Source of the DNA: Polynucleobacter sp. AP-Nino-20-G2
GTDB taxonomy: Bacteria > Pseudomonadota > Gammaproteobacteria > Burkholderiales > Burkholderiaceae
Length of the DNA stretch: 64,000 nt
Direction of reading: 5' to 3'
Assembly (NCBI RefSeq): GCF_018688235.1
Contig: NZ_CP061313.1
Coordinates: forward strand, 1,595,130 to 1,659,129
The translations under genes and the position numbers were made by a program. The notes under the pieces are model-generated. The model was not told the DNA's origin and ran no database searches. It saw only the letters and a list, made by a program, of their open reading frames with translations. Positions 57,088 to 64,000 of the stretch are shown in pieces (position 1 is the stretch's first letter; each line of letters starts with the position of its first letter).

Positions 57088-57918
57088 ATGACGCCTCTAA
57101 TTACCGCAAATCAATTAGAAGAAATTCTGAATAGTGGTGAAAATGTTCTGCTCTGCGATTGCCGCTTCGACTTAGTTGATCCACAAGCCGGAAGAAAATC
57201 CTACCTAGAGGGGCACATCCCTGGCGCAATTTATGTCGACCTTGATCAAGATTTATCCGGAAATAAGACTGGCAAAAATGGTCGCCACCCCCTTCCCACC
57301 CCCGAGGCTTGGGCGCATACGAAAACACGCTTGGGCATTGATTCAAAAACCCTAGTCGTTGCCTATGACAATCAGGGCTCTGTATATGCGAGCCGGTTGT
57401 GGTGGATGCTCAAAGCCACCGGTCACGCCAATGTACAAATTCTTGATGGTGGCCTCGACGCTTGGAATGGCCCGATTGGCACCTTGCCACGTCCACCCAC
57501 ACCAACGCCTTCGCCGCTACAGGCCATGCCTTATGTGGGATTGATCTTGGTTGATGATGTTATTGAAAACTTGCAGACCCAAAAGAATATCGTCATTGAT
57601 GCGCGAGCCAATGATCGCTTCCATGGTCAAAATGAGACTTTGGATCCAGTAGGCGGACACATCCCCAATGCAGTCAACCATTGCTTTAGAGAAAACCTAT
57701 CCGGAAAATCATTTAAAGCACCTGAGCAACTTTATAAAGATTTTGTGGATCTCTTGGGGTCTATCAAAGCGTCTGAGGTGATTCACCAATGCGGATCAGG
57801 AGTAACCGCTTGCCACAACTTATTGGCAATGGAGATTGCTGGACTTAAAGGCTCACGCCTGTATGCGGGTAGTTGGAGCGAGTGGTGTGCCGACCCCAGT
57901 AGGCCGGTTGCAAGCTAG
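57088..57918 (+). CDS. sseA: Thiosulfate/3-mercaptopyruvate sulfurtransferase
   Basis: 276 residues, two rhodanese domains. The first, inactive, domain has CDCRFDLVDPQAGRKSYLEGHIPGAIYVDLD. The second carries the active-site loop CGSGVTACH with catalytic Cys; CGSGVTA is the form typical of mercaptopyruvate sulfurtransferases. It moves sulfane sulfur to cyanide or other acceptors in the cytoplasm. Convergent with the ZIP transporter gene; the stop codons overlap by 4 bp. Confidence 0.9.
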   Translation: MTPLITANQLEEILNSGENVLLCDCRFDLVDPQAGRKSYLEGHIPGAIYVDLDQDLSGNKTGKNGRHPLPTPEAWAHTKTRLGIDSKTLVVAYDNQGSVYASRLWWMLKATGHANVQILDGGLDAWNGPIGTLPRPPTPTPSPLQAMPYVGLILVDDVIENLQTQKNIVIDARANDRFHGQNETLDPVGGHIPNAVNHCFRENLSGKSFKAPEQLYKDFVDLLGSIKASEVIHQCGSGVTACHNLLAMEIAGLKGSRLYAGSWSEWCADPSRPVAS

Positions 57919-58688
57919 TGCAATAACGACAATAAGATTACAAAGCCAACGCCGCACGCAATCAAAACAGTTTGACGCAAAGACTCCACCCAGTGCGGGC
58001 GACGATGCATTTGGGGAATGAGATCGCTCACAGCGATGTAAATAAAACTACTAGAGGCAATCACCAATAGGTAAGGCATTGCGGCATGCGCTCTTTCTAA
58101 AAAGAAGTATGCCAATACTCCGCCAAGCACGGCAGATAACCCGCAGATAAAGTTATAGAACAAAGCTCTAGTGCGAGAGAATCCGGCATTGAGCAACACG
58201 ATGAAGTCCCCGATCTCTTGGGGAATCTCATGAGCAATGATGGCAATAGCGGTAAAAATACCTACTTGGTAATCGGCCATAAATGCCGCGGCAATCAATA
58301 CGCCATCCACAAAATTATGGAGTCCATCGCCCACCAAAATCATCCAACCACTGCGGCCCGCTACCTCGGCATCGTGACCATGATGATGTCCATGTCCATC
58401 GCCTTCATGATGATGGCTGTGGCGCAATAAAGCGATTTTCTCGAGCAAGAAAAATCCTAGAAGGCCCGCCAACAACGTGGCAAAAAGCATCTGGGTGTTC
58501 GCTCCCTGCATCGTGAAGGCTTCAGGCAAAGAGTGCAATAAAGCCGTTGCGAGCAAGATACCAACCGATACGCTCACCATGTTGTGAACCATCTTAGACA
58601 GCAGAGCCAAGGAGAAGCTAGCGGCAACTAAGACGCTAGCAGTGCCCGCTAAGGCGGTTACCAACAAGATGCTTTGCAGAACTGACAT
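57915..58688 (-). CDS. ZIP-family divalent metal transporter
   Basis: 257 residues with eight membrane segments. A His-rich cytoplasmic loop (HSHHHEGDGHGHHHGHD, about 88-105) is typical of ZIP proteins. Conserved HNFVDGVLIAAAF in segment four and HEIPQEIGDFIVLL in segment five supply the metal ligands. It imports Zn(II) or similar ions. It starts 5 bp after the stop codon of the dienelactone hydrolase-like gene, so the two are co-transcribed. Confidence 0.92.
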   Translation of the reverse strand: MSVLQSILLVTALAGTASVLVAASFSLALLSKMVHNMVSVSVGILLATALLHSLPEAFTMQGANTQMLFATLLAGLLGFFLLEKIALLRHSHHHEGDGHGHHHGHDAEVAGRSGWMILVGDGLHNFVDGVLIAAAFMADYQVGIFTAIAIIAHEIPQEIGDFIVLLNAGFSRTRALFYNFICGLSAVLGGVLAYFFLERAHAAMPYLLVIASSSFIYIAVSDLIPQMHRRPHWVESLRQTVLIACGVGFVILLSLLH

Positions 58689-58693
58689 ATAAA

Positions 58694-59593
58694 TTACACA
58701 ACTCCGTTTTGCTTAAACCAAGCAATGCACTTTTCCCAACCATCTTTAGCCGGACCTTCGCGATAGCTTGCACGATAGTCCGCATGAAATGCATGAGGAG
58801 TATCTGGATAGATTTCAAAACGACAGGCTTTGGCTGCCGGATTTTTTGGGGCTGCTTTTGCAAGCGCTTCACGCATTTGCTCAACGCTCTCTAAAGAAAT
58901 GCCGGTATCAGCACCGCCATACAGACCCAGAACAGGGGCTTTGAGGTCGGCCGCAATATCGACAGGGTGGCGAGGATTGCCCTCAGTTTTTTCACCAATC
59001 ACTCGACCGTACCAAGCTACGCCAGCCTTAACCTGCGGTAATGTAGCGGAGAGCCAAGTAATGCGACCGCCCCAACAGAATCCGGTAACGCCGACTTTTT
59101 TCAAATCACCGCCATTTTTTCCAGCCCACACCAAAGAAGCTTGTAGATCATTTAAAACTTGCGCATCTGGGGTTGGGGCTACGATGTTTTTCTGTATCTC
59201 AGCAATCGTGCCGTAAGTATTCGGATCACCAACACGTGTAAAAAATTCAGGGGCGATGGCAAGGTAGCCTAATTTAGCAAAACGTCTAGTGACATCGGCA
59301 ATGTACTCATGCACTCCGAAAATCTCACTAACAACAATGATGATTGGCAAGGCGCCTTTGGCCTTCTCTGGACGTGAAACATAAGCCGGTAACTGAAAGC
59401 TACCTACAGGGATCATTTGCTCACCCGCTTTGATTCCAACGAAATCCGTTTCGATCGCAGCAGCCATCACGGGCTCAGAGGCAGCCACAAAACCAATCCC
59501 CATCGTCGTTGCCGTCAATGCAGAAGCTTTTATAAAACTTCTTCTATCGCCAGAAACTGGTTTGGATTCAGGTGTTGTTTTTTTAGTCGTCAT
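58694..59593 (-). CDS. Tat-exported dienelactone hydrolase-like protein
   Basis: 299 residues from ATG 59593, with GGAAGG upstream; a TTG at 59608 is less likely. Tat signal DRRSFIKASALTATTMGIGFVAA (about 20-42). The mature part is a DLH fold: VSEIFGVHEYIADVTRRFA, the nucleophile GFCWGGRITW with Cys, Asp in LYGGADTGI and His in DTPHAFHADYR. DLH enzymes hydrolyse cyclic esters; Tat-exported members have unclear roles. It ends 5 bp before the ZIP start and begins near the polA end. Confidence 0.9.
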   Translation of the reverse strand: MTTKKTTPESKPVSGDRRSFIKASALTATTMGIGFVAASEPVMAAAIETDFVGIKAGEQMIPVGSFQLPAYVSRPEKAKGALPIIIVVSEIFGVHEYIADVTRRFAKLGYLAIAPEFFTRVGDPNTYGTIAEIQKNIVAPTPDAQVLNDLQASLVWAGKNGGDLKKVGVTGFCWGGRITWLSATLPQVKAGVAWYGRVIGEKTEGNPRHPVDIAADLKAPVLGLYGGADTGISLESVEQMREALAKAAPKNPAAKACRFEIYPDTPHAFHADYRASYREGPAKDGWEKCIAWFKQNGVV

Positions 59594-59608
59594 CTTCTTA
59601 CCTTCCAA

Positions 59609-62437
59609 TTAATGCGCTTCTTCCCAATTATCGCCAATACCGATACCAACCACCAAGGGAACCTTGAGATCAGCCACTTTACACATTAAATCCGGTAGCT
59701 TAGCTTGCAAAAGCTCAAGCTCATCCAAAGGTACATCAAATACCAATTCATCATGCACCTGGAGCAACATGCGAGTCTTGAGCTGCTCTTTTTCCAGCCA
59801 GTTCTCAACCGCCACCATCGCTAATTTGATTAAGTCAGCGGCAGTTCCCTGCATTGGCGCATTAATCGCCGCGCGTTCGGCGCCTTGGCGACGTGGGCCG
59901 TTTGAACCTTTAATCTCCGGCAGCCACAATCTCCTGCCGAAGACAGTTTCCACATAGCCATTCTCCCGCGCCTCTTGACGAGTACGCTCCATATACTGAG
60001 CAACACCAGGGTAGCGATCAAAATATTTAGCGATGTAGTTTTGAGCAGCAGACCGCTCGATTCCTAAGTTGCCAGCCAAACCAAAAGCGCTCATTCCATA
60101 AATCAAGCCAAAGTTAATCACCTTGGCATAACGACGCTGCTCTGAAGTCACCGACTCCAGGGGCACGCCAAAGATCTCAGCAGCAGTAGCTTGGTGCACA
60201 TCTTTACCAGCCGCAAAGGCAGCCAGCAGATTTTCATCTTCAGCAATATGCGCCATGATGCGCAATTCAATTTGGGAATAGTCTGCTGAAAGCAACTTAC
60301 AACCTTCAGCGGGAATAAAAGCCTCACGAATACGACGCCCCTCTTCTGTGCGCACTGGAATATTTTGCAAATTAGGATCGCTTGAGGCCAAACGACCTGT
60401 CACTGCGGTAGCTTGAGAGAAGCTGGTATGCACTCGCCCCGTCTTGGGATCGGCCATCCGCGGAAGCTTCTCGATATAAGTGGACATCAATTTAGCAAGA
60501 CTGCGGTAATCCAAAATACGCGCAGGCAGCGGATAGTCTTCAGCCAATTTCTGGAGCACTTCCTCATCAGTAGATGGTGCGCCCGATGGCGTTTTCTTGA
60601 TTACCGGCAACTCTAATTGGCCAAATAAAATCTCCGCGATTTGCTTTGGCGATTGGATGTTAAAAGGTTGGCCAGCAAGCTGATGAATCTCACCCTCTAA
60701 GGCAAGCAAGCGTTTACCTACTTCTTGTCCTTGCTTGGAAAGTAATGCCGAATCTATCCGAATGCCATTGCGCTCCATAATGCCCAGGACGCGCATTGCT
60801 GGCATTTCAATATTTTCATAAACGTAGAGTAGTCCAGGGCTCGCCTGAATTTGCGGCCATAGAGCCAAATGCAAACGCAAAGTAATATCTGCATCTTCAG
60901 CCGCATAATCTGTTGCGATCTTGAGATCCACTTGATCAAAGCTGATTTGATGCACACCCTTGCCGCAGACTTCCTCATAGCGAATCGTCTTCATGCCCAG
61001 GTGGCGCTCAGCCAAATTGTCCATGTTGTGCGGCATATGGGACTCCAACACATAGGACTCTAGCAAGGTGTCGAACTGCACGCCCTTCAAGGTGATGCCA
61101 TAGTTCGCAAAAATATGGATGTCGTACTTGAGGTTTTGGCCAAGCTTCATGTGCTTAGCGCTTTCTAACCATGGCTTCAAGCGAGCCAAGACCAGGTCAC
61201 GACTCAATTGGGTTTCACCATTACGATGCGCTACCGGGATATAACAAGCTTCACCCGGGGTTACCGACAGTGAAATTCCCACCAACTCCGCAGCGAGTGC
61301 ATCTAAGCCAGTCGTTTCGGTATCAACAGCAGTAAGCTGCGCGCCCTCAATCTTTTTTAACCAGCGATCCAATGCGGCCTCATCGACAACGCACTCATAG
61401 CTTTTTTCAATGGCGCCTTGCAAGTCCGTAGTTTCTTGCGATAGCGCTGTAGTCGCCGATGTCGCAGTGGGGCCAAATTTTTTGCTGACCATTTTTTCAT
61501 CTGCATTTGCGTCTTTAATCGGACTCCCCGCCAAATCAAAACTGACAGATGCGCTATCGGCGCTTGATCCACCCAGCTGTTTCTCGACATCTCGCAACCA
61601 AGTTTTAAATGCGTAACGTTCAAATAATTCCCGCAGCAATGGCGCATCTTCCGGCTTCGCATGTAGGTCATCCAAGCCAGGAAGATGTGGCGACAAATCA
61701 CAGTCGGTTTTAACAGTGATGAGCTGGCGAGCTTGCGGTAACCACTGCAAGCTATTACGCAAGTTTTCCCCAACAACACCCTTTACCTGATCAGCATTGG
61801 CCATCAGACTATCTAGGTCACCAAATTCAGCTAACCATTTATTGGCCGTTTTGGGGCCTGCCTTAGGAACGCCAGGCACGTTATCGACCGCGTCACCAAT
61901 GATCGATAAATAGTCCACGATGCGCTCAGGGGGGACGCCAAATTTAGCAACCACCCCTTCAATATCAAGCTTTTCATCAGTCATCGTATTAATAAGGGTC
62001 ACCGATGAATTCACTAATTGAGCTAAATCTTTATCACCAGTGGAGATGATGGTTTCCCAGCCAGCCTGAGTGGCTTGGCACGCCAAGGTGCCAATGACAT
62101 CATCTGCCTCAACCCCAGAAACCATCAATACAGGCCACCCTAAGGCTTTCACCATGGCATGAATCGGTTCAATTTGCTTTACGAGATCTTCGGGCATAGG
62201 GGAGCGATGCGCCTTGTATTCCGGGTACATTTCATCCCGGAACGTCTTCCCTTTGGCATCAAAAACACAGGCTATATGGTCTGCCTTAATCTCGGATCGG
62301 GCCCGACGCATCATGTTGACCATCCCGTAAATTGCCCCGGTGGGGTCGCCTGCCCCATTTCTGAGATCTGGCATGGCATGAAAGGCGCGATACAGGTAGC
62401 TAGAGCCATCTACCAACAAGAGTCTATGTTTAGTCAT
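59609..62437 (-). CDS. polA: DNA polymerase I
   Basis: 942 residues from ATG 62437. The 5'-3' exonuclease domain begins LLLVDGSSYLYRAFHAMPDL, with GVEADDVIGTLA. The 3'-5' exonuclease has VDTETTGLDALAAELVGISL. The polymerase has motif A LSADYSQIELRIMAHI, motif B RRYAKVINFGLIYGMSAFGL and motif C MLLQVHDELVFDV. Full length and intact. It fills gaps and processes Okazaki fragments. Located directly upstream of the DLH-like gene and divergent from the small secreted protein at 62519. Confidence 0.97.
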   Translation of the reverse strand: MTKHRLLLVDGSSYLYRAFHAMPDLRNGAGDPTGAIYGMVNMMRRARSEIKADHIACVFDAKGKTFRDEMYPEYKAHRSPMPEDLVKQIEPIHAMVKALGWPVLMVSGVEADDVIGTLACQATQAGWETIISTGDKDLAQLVNSSVTLINTMTDEKLDIEGVVAKFGVPPERIVDYLSIIGDAVDNVPGVPKAGPKTANKWLAEFGDLDSLMANADQVKGVVGENLRNSLQWLPQARQLITVKTDCDLSPHLPGLDDLHAKPEDAPLLRELFERYAFKTWLRDVEKQLGGSSADSASVSFDLAGSPIKDANADEKMVSKKFGPTATSATTALSQETTDLQGAIEKSYECVVDEAALDRWLKKIEGAQLTAVDTETTGLDALAAELVGISLSVTPGEACYIPVAHRNGETQLSRDLVLARLKPWLESAKHMKLGQNLKYDIHIFANYGITLKGVQFDTLLESYVLESHMPHNMDNLAERHLGMKTIRYEEVCGKGVHQISFDQVDLKIATDYAAEDADITLRLHLALWPQIQASPGLLYVYENIEMPAMRVLGIMERNGIRIDSALLSKQGQEVGKRLLALEGEIHQLAGQPFNIQSPKQIAEILFGQLELPVIKKTPSGAPSTDEEVLQKLAEDYPLPARILDYRSLAKLMSTYIEKLPRMADPKTGRVHTSFSQATAVTGRLASSDPNLQNIPVRTEEGRRIREAFIPAEGCKLLSADYSQIELRIMAHIAEDENLLAAFAAGKDVHQATAAEIFGVPLESVTSEQRRYAKVINFGLIYGMSAFGLAGNLGIERSAAQNYIAKYFDRYPGVAQYMERTRQEARENGYVETVFGRRLWLPEIKGSNGPRRQGAERAAINAPMQGTAADLIKLAMVAVENWLEKEQLKTRMLLQVHDELVFDVPLDELELLQAKLPDLMCKVADLKVPLVVGIGIGDNWEEAH

Positions 62438-62518
62438 ACCGCAATCGTACAATCTAGTTGCTAACTGCCTACAGATCAGGTTCAAATCCCCCTGTAAAGA
62501 GGCCTAAAAAGGTGAAAA

Positions 62519-62926
62519 ATGATGCACGCTCTAACTAACTTACTCCACTCTTCATTGAGCCAAACCCTTGTTCTTGCAAGCTTTTTAGTGGCTTTTGCTA
62601 CTTTTGGCATGAATTCAGTACTAGCACAGGGCAATAGCCAAGCACTCAGCCCATCAGAGCTGCAACGAATCAATAGCCAGCCGCTTGCTCCAGCAGTCAG
62701 CGCTTCCGAAGCAACAAATGCCCCAGAAAGCCGTAAACCAAGCTTCAAGCATAAAGAGGCAACTGGCACCGAAATTACCGAATACAAAGACGCCAACTCC
62801 CCCACTCAAGTGGATGTGAAAACACGCTATACCAACTATGAAATGGCGCCTCCTGCCACGGTCATGCCTGGCCCACCAAAAGATACTGATCTCATCAGCG
62901 TACCTAGCATCAGTATTCCATTTTGA
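62519..62926 (+). CDS. Small exported hypothetical protein
   Basis: 135 residues. A hydrophobic signal segment (about 14-34, LVLASFLVAFATFGMNSVLAQ) is followed by a Ser/Ala/Pro-rich region and the conserved-looking TGTEITEYKDANSPTQVDVKTRYTNYEMAPP. The end is Pro-rich. Position between polA and thrB is conserved in betaproteobacteria, where the gene often codes a DUF2782 protein; this one does not clearly match that domain. Divergent from polA and 44 bp upstream of thrB. Function unknown. Confidence 0.7.
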   Translation: MMHALTNLLHSSLSQTLVLASFLVAFATFGMNSVLAQGNSQALSPSELQRINSQPLAPAVSASEATNAPESRKPSFKHKEATGTEITEYKDANSPTQVDVKTRYTNYEMAPPATVMPGPPKDTDLISVPSISIPF

Positions 62927-62970
62927 GTTTGGTTTTTAGTTCACTCACATACATCACCGCTTAACTAGAT

Positions 62971-63948
62971 ATGGCCGTATTCACCCCCGTTGAACTGAGT
63001 GATATTTCCGAATGGATCGCACAAGATTTTGATATTGGGCGAGCTACAGACATTCGAGGCATTCACGGCGGCATTGAAAACTCGAATTTCTTTCTAGATA
63101 CTGAGCGTGATGGTAAAAAACAAGAATATGTTTTAACCATCTTTGAAAGATTGTCCGCAGAGCAGCTCCCTTACTACCTGGAGCTCATGCGTCATTTGGC
63201 CAACAAAGGCATCCCCGTTCCTAAGCCACTTGAAAACAAAGACGGGAAGATTTTGTTTTCTCTCAAAGGCAAGCCAGCCGCAATTGTAAGCAAGCTCCCA
63301 GGTTTATCCAGATTAGCGCCTGAGGCAAAGCATTGCGCCCTGGTTGGCGAGATGTTGGCTAAGATGCATTTGGCTGGCGGCGACTTTAAGCAAACACAAG
63401 ACAACCTTCGCAGCCTGTCGTGGTGGCAAAAAACAGTACCGCAAGTGACCTCCCATTTAAGCGAATCACAAAAAACATTGCTAACTACTGAACTAGCAAC
63501 CCAAGAGCAATTTTTCTCATCAGCGGATTACGCCTCGCTACCACAGGGTGCGAGTCACTGTGATCTGTTTAGGGACAATGTGCTATTTGATCCAAAGGGT
63601 GCAAGTGATAGCTCGCAGGATCAACTCGGTGGATTCTTTGACTTTTATTTCGCCGGTACAGATAAGTGGTTATTTGACTTAGCTGTCACTGCAAATGATT
63701 GGTGTCTGGCTGAGAATAAGCAAGATTTAGATCCCACTCGCTTTAATGCCTTGATGGATGCCTATCAATCCGTTCGCCCCTTAACAGATAAAGAGCGCAG
63801 CAGTTGGCCACTGATGATCCGCGCAGCGGCTTTACGCTTTTGGATCTCTCGCTTATGGGACTTTTACTTGCCGCGTGACGCACAAATGCTCACACCGCAT
63901 GATCCCCGTCATTTCGAGAACATCTTGATCAGTCGCAAGGCACTATGA
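62971..63948 (+). CDS. thrB: Homoserine kinase, type II (ThrB)
   Basis: 325 residues of the APH-like kinase fold: ILHGGIENSNFFL-type IHGGIENSNFFLDTE (phosphate loop), catalytic ASHCDLFRDNVLFD (HxDLxxxN loop) and FFDFYFAGTDKWLFDLA (metal-binding Asp). It phosphorylates homoserine in threonine biosynthesis. Length matches proteobacterial type II ThrB. Its stop codon overlaps the next start (ATGA). Confidence 0.95.
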   Translation: MAVFTPVELSDISEWIAQDFDIGRATDIRGIHGGIENSNFFLDTERDGKKQEYVLTIFERLSAEQLPYYLELMRHLANKGIPVPKPLENKDGKILFSLKGKPAAIVSKLPGLSRLAPEAKHCALVGEMLAKMHLAGGDFKQTQDNLRSLSWWQKTVPQVTSHLSESQKTLLTTELATQEQFFSSADYASLPQGASHCDLFRDNVLFDPKGASDSSQDQLGGFFDFYFAGTDKWLFDLAVTANDWCLAENKQDLDPTRFNALMDAYQSVRPLTDKERSSWPLMIRAAALRFWISRLWDFYLPRDAQMLTPHDPRHFENILISRKAL

Positions 63949-64000
63949 GACTCAATAGCGTCACTCCAAAAGAAGGCTACACCTGGATACGTCAAGGTAT
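63945..64000 (+). CDS. BPSS1780-type membrane protein, 5' end only
   Basis: ATG 63945 overlaps the thrB stop; the frame stays open to the window end. The visible MRLNSVTPKEGYTWIRQG resembles the start of the BPSS1780-family membrane proteins (K/R-L-...-G-x-x-WIRQG) that follow thrB in related genomes. Too short to confirm. Confidence 0.55.
   Translation, partial: MRLNSVTPKEGYTWIRQG

Noticed and set aside
1..64000. CRISPR array, rRNA operon or complete insertion sequence
   Set aside because: No regularly spaced repeat array, no rRNA sequence and no transposase gene were found.

Overview
The window looks like a freshwater betaproteobacterium of the Burkholderiaceae, most likely a Polynucleobacter-type genome. 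I infer this from moderate-to-low GC, the core gene order (rpsU, yqeY, dnaG, rpoD; dxs, ispA, xseB; polA, small secreted protein, thrB) and the protein sequences; no taxonomic search was possible. About 45 kb is accessory DNA, followed by about 19 kb of ordinary core chromosome.

The accessory part is best read as two related integrative elements in tandem. Element 1 (window start to about 15,993; its left end lies outside the window) carries a small-gene module (1-1910), a nitrogen-compound uptake/hydrolysis cargo (2059-12905) and a tyrosine integrase (13284-14630). It also has a short cargo slot (14776-15348) and a complete tRNA-Ile(CAU) gene interrupted by an Azoarcus-type group I intron (15400-15692). 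Element 2 (about 15,994 to 45,020) repeats the plan: a paralogous small-gene module (38464-39113), a paralogous integrase (41538-42941), a slot with two different genes (42999-44428) and a second intron-bearing tRNA-Ile(CAU) (44527-44858). Beyond it, 13 bp from the rpoD stop codon, lies a 41-nt 5' fragment of an uninterrupted tRNA-Ile(CAU) (45018-45058). The simplest model is that the elements insert in the anticodon-loop region of the chromosomal tRNA-Ile(CAU) and carry a replacement, intron-containing tRNA.

Element 2 cargo is metal and arsenic handling. A Cd/Zn/Pb-type P1B ATPase with its divergent MerR regulator sits next to a CusF/MerP/MerT-like envelope cluster (16307-21786). An arsenic block follows: ArsR, ArsC, Acr3 and ArsH with an orphan PstS; an ArsP-like permease with a small thioredoxin-like protein and a CDF exporter; and arsenite oxidase AioBA with an AoxC-like nitroreductase (21908-31949). 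Together these would reduce arsenate for efflux, export trivalent and perhaps organic arsenic, and oxidise arsenite in the periplasm. Next come a five-gene AAA+ ATPase module of unknown function (32309-35359), a catalytic-domain-only tyrosine recombinase and several unrecognised genes.

Element 1 cargo pairs a NitT/TauT-type ABC transporter and an amidase-signature hydrolase with a branched-chain-type ABC transporter and a cytosine-deaminase-like amidohydrolase. The permease and both ATPases of the second transporter are fused into one 811-residue protein. The true substrate is unknown.

Core region (45,072-64,000): the macromolecular synthesis operon (rpsU, yqeY, dnaG, rpoD), tsaD, folE2, the isoprenoid genes dxs and ispA with xseB, a Rieske oxygenase, a sulfurtransferase, a ZIP transporter, a Tat-exported dienelactone hydrolase-like protein, polA, a small secreted protein, thrB and the start of a membrane-protein gene. 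No CRISPR array, rRNA operon or complete insertion sequence was seen.
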